Source: Fretibacterium sp. OH1220_COT-178 (GTDB lineage Bacteria > Synergistota > Synergistia > Synergistales > Aminobacteriaceae). From it: a stretch of DNA of 64,000 nt. The stretch is taken from positions 1 to 64,000 of the forward strand of contig NZ_RQYL01000001.1 in the NCBI RefSeq assembly GCF_003860125.1. The letters are read 5' to 3'. Positions 38,351 through 47,373 of the stretch are shown here, piece by piece. A program made the translations under genes and the position numbers. Numbering within the stretch: position 1 is the first letter of the stretch; every line of letters starts with the position of its first letter. The notes under the pieces were generated by a model. That model was not told the DNA's origin. It was given only the letters and a program-made list of their open reading frames with translations, and made no database searches.

Positions 38351-39347
38351 CCTCATCTCCTCCTTCCGCCTCTTCCTGCCCGGCCGCGCTCATCACCTGG
38401 GTCAATTCCGCGGCAACCCGGCCGTCCAGGGTTCCCGGCCTGGCCTTGAAACGCACGTGATTCCCCACGCGGACGGCAATTTCGCTTTCTCTGGTCTCGT
38501 CCAGCTTGATGACGTCGCCGGGCTCCAGCGCATAAACGTCGGCCAGGCTCAGTACCGTGTGCCCGAGCTCCAGGGTGAGCGGCACCTTTACATTCTTCAA
38601 CGAATTGACGATGTGGTCCCTCTCGTCCTCGTCCCGCTTGCGACTCGTCGAGGCAAACCACTGCTGGGAGGAGAGCTTGTCGACGATCGGCTCCATGAGG
38701 AAATAGGGGAAACAAAGGCTCAGCATCCCCTCCATATCCCCGACCTTCAGTTTCATGATGACCAGCAGGACCATGTCCCGAGGCGGGCAGATCTGAACGA
38801 AGAACGGGTTGCTCTCCATGCTTTCGAAACGGAAGCGGACGTCCACCACCGTGCTCCAGCTGTCCTCGAGGAGCTCCAGCATGCGCATCAGGACGCGTTC
38901 CGTCACCGTTTTTTCGATGTCCGTGAGTTCCCTGACCTTGCCCGAAAAATCGCCCTTGCCCCCGAGCATCCGGTCGATGATCGAGAATACGAGATTGGGA
39001 TTGATCTCCAGAAGAATGTTCCCGTTGAAGGGATACATCTCGATCGTTCCGATGACCGTCGGCTGCACGAGCGAATTGACGAATTCCTCGTACGCCAGCT
39101 GATCCACCGAGGCGACCTCCACCGAGACCATGGAACGAATGAGAGTCGACATGACCGTGGTCATCTGTCGGGCAAAGGACTCGTGGATCATTTGGATGGC
39201 CCGAAGCTGGTCTTTGCTGAATTTATCCGGGCGCTTAAAGTCGTAGACCTTGATCTTGTACTCCCCGGAGTTCTGGGAGATCGCATCGAGGTCCACGCTC
39301 CCGCTGGTCAGCGCGCTTAAAAGCGAGTCAATTTCGCTCTGGGACAA
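38334..39347 (-). CDS. fliM: Flagellar motor switch protein FliM
   Basis: Protein of 337 residues, the rotor subunit that binds CheY-P. The N-terminal CheY-binding peptide is LSQSEIDSLLSAL; the middle CheC-like domain has RAIQMIHESFARQM, FNGNILLEINPNLVFSIIDRMLGG and LTDIEKTVTERVLMRML; the C-terminal SpoA domain has VPLTLELGHTVLSLADVYALEPGDVIKLD. Start uncertain: TTG at 39347 has no clear ribosome site, and an in-frame stop lies 21 bases upstream. It is coupled to fliY by overlap. Confidence 0.96.
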   Translation of the reverse strand: MSQSEIDSLLSALTSGSVDLDAISQNSGEYKIKVYDFKRPDKFSKDQLRAIQMIHESFARQMTTVMSTLIRSMVSVEVASVDQLAYEEFVNSLVQPTVIGTIEMYPFNGNILLEINPNLVFSIIDRMLGGKGDFSGKVRELTDIEKTVTERVLMRMLELLEDSWSTVVDVRFRFESMESNPFFVQICPPRDMVLLVIMKLKVGDMEGMLSLCFPYFLMEPIVDKLSSQQWFASTSRKRDEDERDHIVNSLKNVKVPLTLELGHTVLSLADVYALEPGDVIKLDETRESEIAVRVGNHVRFKARPGTLDGRVAAELTQVMSAAGQEEAEGGDEDGRSS

Positions 39348-39414
39348 GACGTCGGGAGCCAGAGGTCATCACCTGCCTTTACGTTTAGGAAACACATCGG
39401 CCGAGAAGTTCGGC

Positions 39415-39864
39415 CTACTGAAGCACAAAGGATTCGAACAGGACCTGAACGATGGGGGCTTCCCCCTTGATCTCAGGAAGGATGGCGTTCAAGGACCGTT
39501 TGATATCCCCGGCGAACTGCAACGCGCCCTCGGCACTGGTCATGTCGTCGTAAACCTTGTCCTTGACCATAAGCAGGACCTCGTTTTTGATCCGCAGAAG
39601 CCACCCCGGGGCCTGTACGATCTCGGCCGCCTTGTCGTTCAGAAGTTCCAGCGACATCGTAAAGCTGATGACATGCTTTCCCGCCCCCGCCAGGTTGCTC
39701 GTGAACTCCCCGACGGATACGATGGGCCCCGGCGCCTTGACCTGGCGCCCCTCCTCCACGGCTCCGCCCTTCGACGCCATGGTACGCCCCACCAGCAGAC
39801 CACCGCCGAAACCGGCCCCGAACATCACCAGCCCCACCACGACGAAGATAACGATACGTTTCAT
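39415..39864 (-). CDS. fliL: Flagellar basal-body-associated protein FliL
   Basis: Protein of 149 residues with one N-terminal helix (IVIFVVVGLVMFGAGFGGGLLVG) and a periplasmic stomatin-like domain (VGEFTSNLAGAGKHVISFTMSLEL, LLMVKDKVYDDMTSAEGALQFAG). FliL surrounds the stator and supports its torque. It follows motB by 19 bases in this cluster and precedes fliM, the common order. Confidence 0.92.
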   Translation of the reverse strand: MKRIVIFVVVGLVMFGAGFGGGLLVGRTMASKGGAVEEGRQVKAPGPIVSVGEFTSNLAGAGKHVISFTMSLELLNDKAAEIVQAPGWLLRIKNEVLLMVKDKVYDDMTSAEGALQFAGDIKRSLNAILPEIKGEAPIVQVLFESFVLQ

Positions 39865-39883
39865 ACGGCCCCGTTCAACCCCT

Positions 39884-40612
39884 TTAACGTTTGGGATATT
39901 GCGAAAGAAACACGAGATCGACCCGGCGATTCAAGGCCCTGTGCTCAGGCGTGTCGTTAGGGACAACCGGTTGGTTCGGCCCGAAACCAACGGCCTGGAG
40001 CTTCAGGGGATCGATCCTTCCCTCCGTCTCCAGGTAGGCGGCCACCACCGCCGCCCTCATGGAGGAAAGCCCCCAGTTGTTGCGATAGATCCCCCCCAGC
40101 AGCGGAACCGCATCGGTATGCCCCTCCACGGCAACGGCCGGGACCTTGTCCCGAACCAGCGCTGCGATCTTGTAGAGAGCACGCTGCCCCTCCAGCCTCA
40201 ACTCCGCGCTTCCCGAGGCGAAGAGAAACTGATCCGATATCGATACCGCAACTCCCCGCTGATTGATCGAGACCCGGATGGACTTGTCCAGCCCCTCCGC
40301 GCGCAGATAACTGTTGACCGTGTGGGCGACATGACGCGTATCCATCTCGAAGCGTGGCGCGGAGCCGGCATCCCGCCCCTCCTCCCCGCTCCGGTTGGGC
40401 TGGGTCGATTCCTCCGTCGTGACGCCCCCCCTCAAAACCCCCAAGGACCCCCTCAAGGAGATCAGGGCCTTCTGGAACTTCTGAGAGTCGATGGAGGACA
40501 TGGCGAAAAGCAACACGAAAAAACAGAGGACAAGGGTCACCATGTCCCCATAGGTCGCCATGTAAAGCGGAGCTCCCGGAGGAGGGGGGGGAGCCTTCTT
40601 CTTTCGGGCCAA
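39884..40612 (-). CDS. motB: Flagellar motor stator protein MotB
   Basis: Protein of 242 residues. One membrane helix near residues 17-40 holds Asp23 (YGDMVTLVLCFFVLLFAM), the essential ion-carrying Asp of MotB. The OmpA-like peptidoglycan-binding domain is at the C-terminus (VEGHTDAVPL, NNWGLSSMRAAVVAAYL, NRRVDLVF). The start is TTG at 40612, eight bases after GGAGG. It is paired with motA three bases upstream. Whether H+ or Na+ is used cannot be decided from the sequence read by eye. Confidence 0.94.
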   Translation of the reverse strand: MARKKKAPPPPPGAPLYMATYGDMVTLVLCFFVLLFAMSSIDSQKFQKALISLRGSLGVLRGGVTTEESTQPNRSGEEGRDAGSAPRFEMDTRHVAHTVNSYLRAEGLDKSIRVSINQRGVAVSISDQFLFASGSAELRLEGQRALYKIAALVRDKVPAVAVEGHTDAVPLLGGIYRNNWGLSSMRAAVVAAYLETEGRIDPLKLQAVGFGPNQPVVPNDTPEHRALNRRVDLVFLSQYPKR

Positions 40613-40615
40613 AGA

Positions 40616-41389
40616 TTATTCCTCCTTCTTCTCCAGGCTGCCCCTCAGCTTGGGAGGCAGAAAGACCTTGAGCTTTTCCTCGACAATGCGCGGATTCTCC
40701 CCCGCCTGTATGGCCAGGATGCCCTCGACCATCAGCTCCATCGCGACGATCTGCTGAGAGGATCGAGCGGCGAGCTTCTTGGCGATGGGAACGGCAAACA
40801 TGTTCGCCACCATCGACCCGTACATAGTCGTGATCAGGGCCACGGCCATACCGGGGCCCAGGGCGCTGACATCCTGAAGGTTGCCCAGCATGGCGATCAG
40901 GCCGATCAGGGTTCCGATCATTCCATAGGCCGGCGCCAGCTCCGCCATGGAATCGAATATGGACTTGTTGGAGAGATGCCGGTCCTCGCGAATCCCGATC
41001 TCGGTGTCCAGAATGGCCTTCACCAGTTCGGGATCCGTACCGTCGACGACCAGCTGTATGGACTTTTTCATAAATTCGTTGTCGAGTTCGCCGACATCCG
41101 CCTCCAGGGCCAGAAGCCCCTCGCGGCGCGCCTTCTCGGCAAAGCTGACGATCGTCTGCACCATTCCCAGAAGGTTGGGCTCCTTGGAGATGAAGGCGCT
41201 CTTGATCACACCGCCGACCGCTTTGAGCTTGTCCCCGGGGTAGGAGATGATGACGGCTCCAATCGTCCCTCCGATCGTGATCAGAAGGGAGGGGAAATCG
41301 ACATAGGCCCCCAAGTTTCCGCCCGAGGCCATTCCCCCGATGACAAGAATCCATGCGATAAGAAAACCTACGACAGTGGTCAGATCCAA
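40616..41389 (-). CDS. motA: Flagellar motor stator protein MotA
   Basis: Protein of 257 residues with four membrane helices. Family segments: LITIGGTIGAVIISYP, the cytoplasmic loop (EKARREGLLALEADVGEL) that contacts the rotor, and the ion-channel helix APAYGMIGTLIGLIAMLGNL, which resembles PomA/MotP types. The start is TTG at 41389. It forms the stator with MotB, which follows it by only three bases. FlbD lies just upstream. Confidence 0.95.
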   Translation of the reverse strand: MDLTTVVGFLIAWILVIGGMASGGNLGAYVDFPSLLITIGGTIGAVIISYPGDKLKAVGGVIKSAFISKEPNLLGMVQTIVSFAEKARREGLLALEADVGELDNEFMKKSIQLVVDGTDPELVKAILDTEIGIREDRHLSNKSIFDSMAELAPAYGMIGTLIGLIAMLGNLQDVSALGPGMAVALITTMYGSMVANMFAVPIAKKLAARSSQQIVAMELMVEGILAIQAGENPRIVEEKLKVFLPPKLRGSLEKKEE

Positions 41390-41442
41390 AATTCATCAAC
41401 CTCTCGCCAAGTCTCTATCCTCGAGATGCGATCTCGCCAACC

Positions 41443-41670
41443 CTATTCGGTGTCCCTCGACTCGGCCGAGGAGTCCGCCACAATGCAGGAATACCCTGCC
41501 AACCGTCTGAAGGCCACGATCCTGTCGCGAATCTCCTGGACTCCCTCCCGAACGACATAGCGATGACCATTTAAGAGGCGTATCACGGTGTCCGGCGTGA
41601 CTTCAACGGTCTCAATCATATCAGAATTCAACAAAAAAAGCTCGCCATTAAGGCGATGCAACTCGATCAT
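41443..41670 (-). CDS. flbD: FlbD family protein
   Basis: A 75-residue protein of the small FlbD family common in flagellar clusters next to motA. Seen: IELHRLNGELFLLNSDMIETVEVTPDTVIRLLNGHRYVVRE. Family role not settled; it is often the first or second gene of the operon. ATG at 41670 follows GAGGAGAAGACG. It begins the flagellar cluster of the window. The promoter should lie in the 75 bases between it and the helicase terminator; I see no clear one. Confidence 0.9.
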   Translation of the reverse strand: MIELHRLNGELFLLNSDMIETVEVTPDTVIRLLNGHRYVVREGVQEIRDRIVAFRRLAGYSCIVADSSAESRDTE

Positions 41671-41744
41671 CGTCTTCTCCTCACGGTATGAAGCAGGAGT
41701 TCGTCCCTATCACGAAGAGAGCGACAACGCCGCCGCCCCATAAG

Positions 41745-41769
41745 CAAAAAAACGGAGCCCCTCTCCGTA
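41745..41769 (-). terminator. Terminator separating the helicase from the flagellar operon
   Basis: On the minus strand ACGGAG, a short loop, CTCCGT, then TTTTTTT. It lies 145 bases after the helicase stop and just upstream of flbD, so it isolates the flagellar operon. Confidence 0.8.
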
Positions 41770-41912
41770 AAAGCTGCAGGACCTTATTGATTGTATACGA
41801 AAAACGCTCAAAAGACGAGAAGGGACAAATTTTTCCGGGGAAAATCATCAAAGGCCGCTCTAGTTCATCGGTCCTCCTTCGGTCGGAGCCGGTTGTTCTT
41901 GCCCACCTCGTC

Positions 41913-43490
41913 TCACCGGCTGGTCTCGATCTCGCCAATTTTCTCCTCGAAGCCGTAGATGGTGGGGTCGATCTCGTCTACGGTCCGGTTCAGGTCCTCC
42001 AGCCCGCGGAAACGGCGTCCCCTGGGCAGGCGGTTGGCAAACCGCTTGACCTTCAGCAGCGCCTGAAGGTAGTTGCGCTCGAAGGGCAGCACCATCTGTG
42101 CGGCCATCAGAGCGCTCGGCGTGGCTTCCTCGAAGAACAGCAGGGCCATCTCCAGATTTTCGTCGATGTCCATCTCGTCGTACCAGATTTCGGCCAGGAT
42201 CGACCGGTAGCGGTTTCGGTCCGCTCCATGCACCAGCTTGCGCACCACCCGATCAATCTTGCGCATCCCCGCCCGCAGCATCTCCAGAACGATCGCGGCA
42301 TCCGCCCTGGGCAGCGAGTACTCCGCGATATACTCCGCCTCCACCTCCGGCAGGGCCTGCTTGCGCAACAGCCGGCCATAGGAGGGACGAAGCGTCACGA
42401 CCGCCGGCTCGGATGGGGCCTCGACCAAAGCTCTGAACACCTCTCCCGTGTCGAAGCCCCTCCGCTCGAAGGGCGAGGCCTTGAGCCAGGTCACGAATCC
42501 GGGGTCGAACAGCCCCTTGCGGCCCGCTCGCCCCGCCATCTGGAGGAACTCGTTCTTCGAGATGGGCTCGTCGTGGTGATACTGCACCAGTTGAGCGAAG
42601 ACGACATACTGTGCAGGCAGGTTCACCCCCAGGGCCAGGGCGTTCGTGCCGCAGACGACATCCAGAATGCGCTCGCGAAAGGCCGACTCCACCAGCAATT
42701 TTTCCTTGGGAAACATGCCCCCGTGGTACACCCCCACGCCGTTCAGCAGCGGCGGGGCGATCTTCGGCACCTCCAGAATCCCCGCCAGCTCCTTCAGACG
42801 CTCTCGGGCGTCGCGGGCAAGGGGCGTACGCGTTCTCGAGATCGCAAAGGCCAGATCGGACGCCCCCTTTTGGGAGAACAGAAAGATCAAGGCGTCGTGA
42901 ACGCCCCCCACCGTCATGGGATTATCCGGGGTGAAGATCAGGCGGGTCGTCCTCTTCCTGCTCTCATGGATGACAAAATCACGGGAACAGATCTCGGAGA
43001 GATAGCGTCCTACGGACCGAACCCCGCCGAGGGTGGCGGACATCACCAGAACGGGAGTCCTGGGGTGCGTGGCGCGTATCCCGTCGATGTAGGTACGGGC
43101 ACGGTCGGGGTCGTTGAAGATATAATGGAACTCGTCCACGATCAGCCTCTGGTCGGGCTGATCCGCGTACTTCATGGTGTAGATCTCCTGGGTGCAGCAG
43201 ATGATTCGAGCTCCCTCGTTGCGCTTGAAGTCGCCCGTCTCGATGCCGACATCCAGTCCCATCCGCCTCAGGTCCATATAGCGCTCGTTGCTCAGAGCCT
43301 TGATGGGAGCAGTGAAAACGATACGTCGGGCGTCCGGCAGGCAGCCCCGCCCCTCCCGGTCCAGCAGACCCGCCCAAAGATAGGCAACCAGAGTCTTTCC
43401 CGACCCTGTCGGGGCCGAGAGCACGGCACTTTGTCCCTCGATTCGGGAGAATGCGTCCAGTTGCCAATCGTAAAATTCCAGTTTACCCAA
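41913..43490 (-). CDS. Ski2-like superfamily II helicase
   Basis: Protein of 525 residues with a full helicase core: Walker A SAPTGSGKTLVAY (residues 25-37), TAPIKALSNERY, DEFH box (119-122, LIVDEFHYIFNDPDRA), VMSATLG, and motif VI QMAGRAGRKG. The DEFH box, the APIKALSNERY motif Ia and the C-terminal extension match Ski2/Mtr4-type RNA helicases rather than RecQ or RecG. In eukaryotes and archaea these work in RNA decay or DNA repair; in bacteria their role is little known. The start is TTG at 43490 with a GAGGGGAG site about 12 bases away. The gene has its own terminator and lies next to rnpB. Confidence 0.85.
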   Translation of the reverse strand: MGKLEFYDWQLDAFSRIEGQSAVLSAPTGSGKTLVAYLWAGLLDREGRGCLPDARRIVFTAPIKALSNERYMDLRRMGLDVGIETGDFKRNEGARIICCTQEIYTMKYADQPDQRLIVDEFHYIFNDPDRARTYIDGIRATHPRTPVLVMSATLGGVRSVGRYLSEICSRDFVIHESRKRTTRLIFTPDNPMTVGGVHDALIFLFSQKGASDLAFAISRTRTPLARDARERLKELAGILEVPKIAPPLLNGVGVYHGGMFPKEKLLVESAFRERILDVVCGTNALALGVNLPAQYVVFAQLVQYHHDEPISKNEFLQMAGRAGRKGLFDPGFVTWLKASPFERRGFDTGEVFRALVEAPSEPAVVTLRPSYGRLLRKQALPEVEAEYIAEYSLPRADAAIVLEMLRAGMRKIDRVVRKLVHGADRNRYRSILAEIWYDEMDIDENLEMALLFFEEATPSALMAAQMVLPFERNYLQALLKVKRFANRLPRGRRFRGLEDLNRTVDEIDPTIYGFEEKIGEIETSR

Positions 43491-43792
43491 GAAACTGTAT
43501 GCTCCCCTCGCGTAATTTTGGCACCCGAGGCACGCGCAATCGCAAGCGCTTTCGGGGGAATACGACGGAAAGACAGGCCCTCCGCGCTCTCATCCGCGAA
43601 GGGCCCGATACCGATTCTCAGTCATGACTGGGCTTCATTCACGCAGGCGGCCGACCTTTCCCGAGGACGCAGATCTTCGATCCCATGTCGTTTGGCCGCA
43701 TCGAAGCGCCTAACCGCGACTGAACCACGCGGACGGACATCGTCCTCCTGTCGGACACCAAGGATTCGGAGCTGAAATGGCACCATCCGTTT
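43491..43792 (-). other. Region between rnpB and the helicase
   Basis: 302 bases. It holds a hairpin (43576-43605, stem of about 11 bp with one G-T pair followed by TGTCTTT) that could end a transcript from upstream, and a 54-codon open frame at 43622-43786 beginning just after the rnpB end. The frame has no ribosome binding site, so I do not call it a gene. Confidence 0.5.
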
Positions 43793-44138
43793 CAAAAAGC
43801 GAGCAGCTCATAAGCCGGGTTCTGTATACGGTAACCATTTATCTGGGAGGCTCCTCGCGGAGCCCCTCGAGCGATCGTACCCGGGGGTCGGCGGGCCGCC
43901 TCATCCCCCCCTATTCGATCTTGCTCCGGATGGGGTTTGCCAGGCATGCGGCTTACACCGCATCCGGCAGGCTCTTACCCTGCCTTTTCACCATTACCCC
44001 CTTCAAGAGGGCTGTCTGTTTTCTGTGGCACTTTCCTTCGGCTCGCGCCGACCGGGCGTTACCCGGCATCCTGCCCTGCGGAGCCCGGACTTTCCTCCGC
44101 GGCAATTCCGGCCGCGGCGGCTACCCGAGCTGCTCGCC
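43793..44138 (-). ncRNA. rnpB: RNase P RNA
   Basis: Catalytic RNA of RNase P, which matures tRNA 5' ends. Helix P1 is perfect: the 5' GCGAGCAGCTC pairs with 3' GAGCTGCTCGC. Conserved core sequences are visible on the minus strand: GAGGAAAGTCCGGGCTCC near the 5' end, GCCACAGAAA, and ACAGAACCCGGCTTATGAG at the 3' end. The 3' end runs into TTTTT. Length of about 346 nt fits bacterial A-type RNA. Confidence 0.95.
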
Positions 44139-44142
44139 AACC

Positions 44143-44151
44143 ATTGTACCA
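44143..44151 (-). promoter_or_regulatory. Extended -10 promoter of rnpB
   Basis: The minus strand reads TGGTACAAT, ending five bases before the 5' end of rnpB as judged from helix P1, so the start point agrees. No -35 is seen. Confidence 0.6.
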
Positions 44152-44170
44152 CGCCCATGAAGGGCGGCCC

Positions 44171-44536
44171 TCATTCGTGGCGGGATACGAAAGAATGGCG
44201 CCCCTTTCTCTGGTGGCGGATCTCCCAGTGAATCATCAGCGCCATCAAAGCCCGCAGTACGACAATGGCCCCCACGACCAGGATCTCCTCCCAACTCTGG
44301 ACGACGACCGTCCGTAAGATCTCGCCCCCCAGCTTGAACTCGAGCCCCGAGGCCAGTCCCTCGGCCAGTCTCAGACGGTCGAAATGCAGACGCTCGCTCG
44401 TCCTCACCGTCCAGTAATCCCAGAACGCCCGAACTCCGGAGACAAGAATGACTACGAACCCCATAGCCTCCAGAAGATGAATGCCCAAGTAAAGTGCCTG
44501 AAGGCTCATGCTCGACAAGAATTCCATAGTTCCCAT
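44171..44536 (-). CDS. DUF1622-type membrane protein
   Basis: Protein of 121 residues with three hydrophobic segments (LGIHLLEAMGFVVILVSGVRA, GGEILRTVVVQSWEEILVVG, AIVVLRALMALMIHW). The phrase RLRLAEGLASGLEFKLGGEILRTV and the closing HWEIR match the DUF1622 family. Function unknown. ATG at 44536 follows GGAGGG closely; ATG at 44527 is also possible. It is transcribed from an extended -10 at 44648-44656 towards rnpB. Confidence 0.8.
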   Translation of the reverse strand: MGTMEFLSSMSLQALYLGIHLLEAMGFVVILVSGVRAFWDYWTVRTSERLHFDRLRLAEGLASGLEFKLGGEILRTVVVQSWEEILVVGAIVVLRALMALMIHWEIRHQRKGRHSFVSRHE

Positions 44537-44647
44537 ACTCCCTCCGAACGTTTGATCGCATGACCGCAGCCCAGGGGCTCGGCCCCATCCTCCCGCCTCG
44601 AAAGACCAGAACCTGCCGTGGGAAGGCAGTCGGGAGCTCCGCCCCCG

Positions 44648-44656
44648 ATTATAGCA
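44648..44656 (-). promoter_or_regulatory. Extended -10 promoter of the DUF1622 gene
   Basis: The minus strand reads TGCTATAAT about 110 bases upstream of the ATG at 44536. No -35. Confidence 0.45.
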
Positions 44657-44731
44657 TTGGACCACTTCCCACCCCATTCTCCCCGATTCCCCTTTCTCCG
44701 TAAAAAGCCGTCAAAAAAGAACGATCGGAGC

Positions 44732-44760
44732 TTGTTAATCGCTCCAGGGAAATGTACAAT
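44732..44760 (+). promoter_or_regulatory. Promoter of rny-ymdB
   Basis: TTGTTA, a 17-base spacer, then TACAAT on the plus strand, about 210 bases upstream of the rny ATG. The gap 44657-44973 holds this and no gene. Confidence 0.6.
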
Positions 44761-44973
44761 TTATGAATGTGCCGGAAGAGACCTTTCATCTTCGGGGTAC
44801 CGTCCACGCCCGGACGCCCCCCTGAAAACTTTTCACGACATATCGTTTTCCGCCGGAGCACGAGGTACCACCTTGAGAATCCTTCCTTGCGCCCTTGCGG
44901 ACGATGAACTTGGCACAAACATCAACCGTTCTTGTCCCTACAGAACGAGAACAAAAGAAGGAGAGGCAATGCC

Positions 44974-46503
44974 ATGCAATTTCTCACTTTGATACTGGCT
45001 TTGGCAGCCGGGGCCGGTATCGGCTACCTGGTGCTGAGGACGTTGGACAACACGCGCATCACGGGCGTCAGACACCAAACGATGGCTATGCTGCAGGAGG
45101 CCAACGAAGCGGCCGAACGGGCCAAGAAGGAGCGGCTGACGGAGGCCAAGGAGGAGATCTTCCGGCTTCGTCAGGACGCGGAGCGGGACATCAAGGAGCG
45201 CCGCAACGAATTGCAGCGGGCCGAGCGGAAGATCGAGCAGAAGGAGGAGAACCTGGACCGCAAGCTGGACAAGGTCTCCCATAAGGAGGACGAACTCCGA
45301 AACAAGCAGGAAGCCCTCGAACAGCGGGGTACGGAACTCGAGGCTCTCATCCAGCAACAGAACGCGAAACTCGAGGAGATCGCCGAACTGACCCGCGATC
45401 AGGCGCAGGAAATCCTGCTCCGCAAGACGGAGGAGGAGTCCCAGTATCTCATCGGCCTTCGCTTGAAGGAACTGGAGGAGAAGGCTCAGAGGGAGGCCGA
45501 CCGCAAGGCTCGGGACATCGTCGTCTCGGCCATGCAGCGTTGTGCGGTGGAACATGCCGGCGAGGCGACCGTGAGCGTCGTCTCCCTGCCGACCGACGAC
45601 ATGAAGGGGCGCATCATCGGACGGGAGGGGCGCAACATCCGCGCCTTCGAGACCCTGACGGGGGTGGACCTGATTATCGACGATACTCCCGAGGCCGTGA
45701 CGCTCAGCAGCTTCGACCCCATTCGGAGGGAGATCGCACGCCGATCGCTGGAGCGTCTTATCTCGGACGGACGGATCCACCCCGCGCGCATCGAGGAGCT
45801 GATCGATAAGGCCACGAGGGACGTCGAGGAGGACATCGTCTCCGCGGGAGAGTCCGCGATCCTGGAGATGGGAATCAAGAACATGCACGCGGAGCTGATT
45901 CGGACTCTGGGGCAGCTCAAGTTCCGCTTCAGCTACGGGCAGAACGCCCTCTCGCACAGTCTCGAGGTGGCACACATTTCCGGCGCCATTGCCTCCGAAC
46001 TGGGCCTCGACGAGGAGATGGCGCGCCGGGCGGGGCTGCTGCACGATTTGGGAAAGGCCGTCGACCACCAGGTAGAGGGACCCCACGCCTCCATCGGAGC
46101 GGACCTCGCCAGGCGTTTTGGGGAAAAACCCGAGGTAGTCAGCGCCATCGCCTCCCATCACGACACCATGGAGGTCAACTCCGTCTACGACGTCATCGTC
46201 TCCGTGGCGGACGCCATCAGCGCGTCCCGTCCCGGCGCACGACGCGAGAGCCTCGACGCCTACATCAAGAGACTGGAGAAGCTAGAGGAATTGGCCCAGG
46301 CGTTCAACGGCGTCTCCAAGGCCTACGCAATCCAGGCGGGGCGGGAGGTTCGCGTCGTCCTCTCCTCCAACAACACGGACGACGGCACGGTGCACAAGCT
46401 GGCTTACGATATCGCCCGAAAGATCGAGGCCGAGATGAAGTACCCCGGCCAGATCAAGGTGAACGTCTCGCGCGAGATGCGCGCCACGGAGTTCGCGAAG
46501 TGA
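44974..46503 (+). CDS. rny: Ribonuclease Y
   Basis: Endoribonuclease of 509 residues that starts mRNA decay. An N-terminal membrane anchor (FLTLILALAAGAGIGYLVL) is followed by a long coiled coil rich in Glu, Arg and Lys (residues about 25-170), then a KH domain (GRIIGREGRNIRAFETLTG) and an HD domain with the metal His-Asp pair (LLHDLGKAVDH). ATG at 44974 has GAAGGAG upstream; a longer frame with MSLQNE is unlikely. It overlaps ymdB in part: its stop shares bases with a GTG, but the real ymdB start lies 42 bases later. Confidence 0.96.
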   Translation: MQFLTLILALAAGAGIGYLVLRTLDNTRITGVRHQTMAMLQEANEAAERAKKERLTEAKEEIFRLRQDAERDIKERRNELQRAERKIEQKEENLDRKLDKVSHKEDELRNKQEALEQRGTELEALIQQQNAKLEEIAELTRDQAQEILLRKTEEESQYLIGLRLKELEEKAQREADRKARDIVVSAMQRCAVEHAGEATVSVVSLPTDDMKGRIIGREGRNIRAFETLTGVDLIIDDTPEAVTLSSFDPIRREIARRSLERLISDGRIHPARIEELIDKATRDVEEDIVSAGESAILEMGIKNMHAELIRTLGQLKFRFSYGQNALSHSLEVAHISGAIASELGLDEEMARRAGLLHDLGKAVDHQVEGPHASIGADLARRFGEKPEVVSAIASHHDTMEVNSVYDVIVSVADAISASRPGARRESLDAYIKRLEKLEELAQAFNGVSKAYAIQAGREVRVVLSSNNTDDGTVHKLAYDIARKIEAEMKYPGQIKVNVSREMRATEFAK

Positions 46504-46544
46504 CCCGCCCCCCCGACGACGCCTTATCGGGGGAAGGAGCGGTC

Positions 46545-47354
46545 ATGCGCGTCCTGTTCGTCGGCGACATCGACGGGCGCCCCGGCAGGGCTGCCCTTGC
46601 CGCGGCCCTGCCAGCTCTCCGCAAGGAATGGTGCGGCTTTGACTTCGTCGTGGTCAACTGTGAAAACGCCGCGGCCGGAAAGGGCATGACGGGAAAGATC
46701 TTCGAGGAGCTTCTGGCCCTGGGGATCGACGGTATGACCTCAGGAAACCACATCTGGGACAAAAACGCCTTCTACTCCATCCTGGACGAGGACAACCGGG
46801 TGCTGCGGCCCGCGAACTATCCCCCCGGATGCCCGGGGACGGGCTTCACCGTCCTGCAGCGCGGCGGCAAAAGGCTCGGGCTCCTCAACCTTCAGGGGCG
46901 GGTGTTCATGCCCCCCATCGACTGTCCCTTCCGCTGCGCGGACGCGCTGCTGGAGGAGCTTCGGGATAAGGAAGGGCCCGAGATTCCGATACTCGTGGAC
47001 TTCCACGCGGAGGCCACCTCCGAGAAGAAGGCCCTGGCCCTCCATTTGGACGGCCGCGTCTCCGCGGTTTTCGGCACGCACACGCACGTCCAGACGGCTG
47101 ACGAACAGATCCTGCCCAAGGGAACGGCCTTTCTCAGCGATGTCGGGATGACGGGGGGGCATGGGGGAGTCATTGGGGTCACCGCAGAGACGGTCCTGCC
47201 CCGTTATCTCACCGGCCTTCCCTCTCGATTCGAGGTCTGTGAGGACTCCCCCTTCATCAATGCGGTGGTTCTGGAGGTGGACGAAGCCAGCGGGGCAGCG
47301 ACGCGTGTCGAACGCATATTCCGGAGGGTCGACTTCTCCGACGACATGAAGTAG
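46545..47354 (+). CDS. ymdB: YmdB-type metallophosphoesterase
   Basis: Protein of 269 residues of the YmdB/TIGR00282 family, dinuclear metallophosphoesterases that cleave 2',3'-cyclic nucleotides and act on RNA and cAMP-like substrates. Metal-binding segments: FVGDIDGRPGRAAL, VVNCENAAAGKG, TSGNHIWDKNAF, VDFHAEATSEKKAL and GTHTHVQTADEQIL. The partner of rny in many bacteria; in Bacillus it affects biofilm decisions. ATG at 46545 follows GAAGGAG by five bases. Confidence 0.94.
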   Translation: MRVLFVGDIDGRPGRAALAAALPALRKEWCGFDFVVVNCENAAAGKGMTGKIFEELLALGIDGMTSGNHIWDKNAFYSILDEDNRVLRPANYPPGCPGTGFTVLQRGGKRLGLLNLQGRVFMPPIDCPFRCADALLEELRDKEGPEIPILVDFHAEATSEKKALALHLDGRVSAVFGTHTHVQTADEQILPKGTAFLSDVGMTGGHGGVIGVTAETVLPRYLTGLPSRFEVCEDSPFINAVVLEVDEASGAATRVERIFRRVDFSDDMK

Positions 47355-47373
47355 CGCCCGCATTTTTTGCGAA

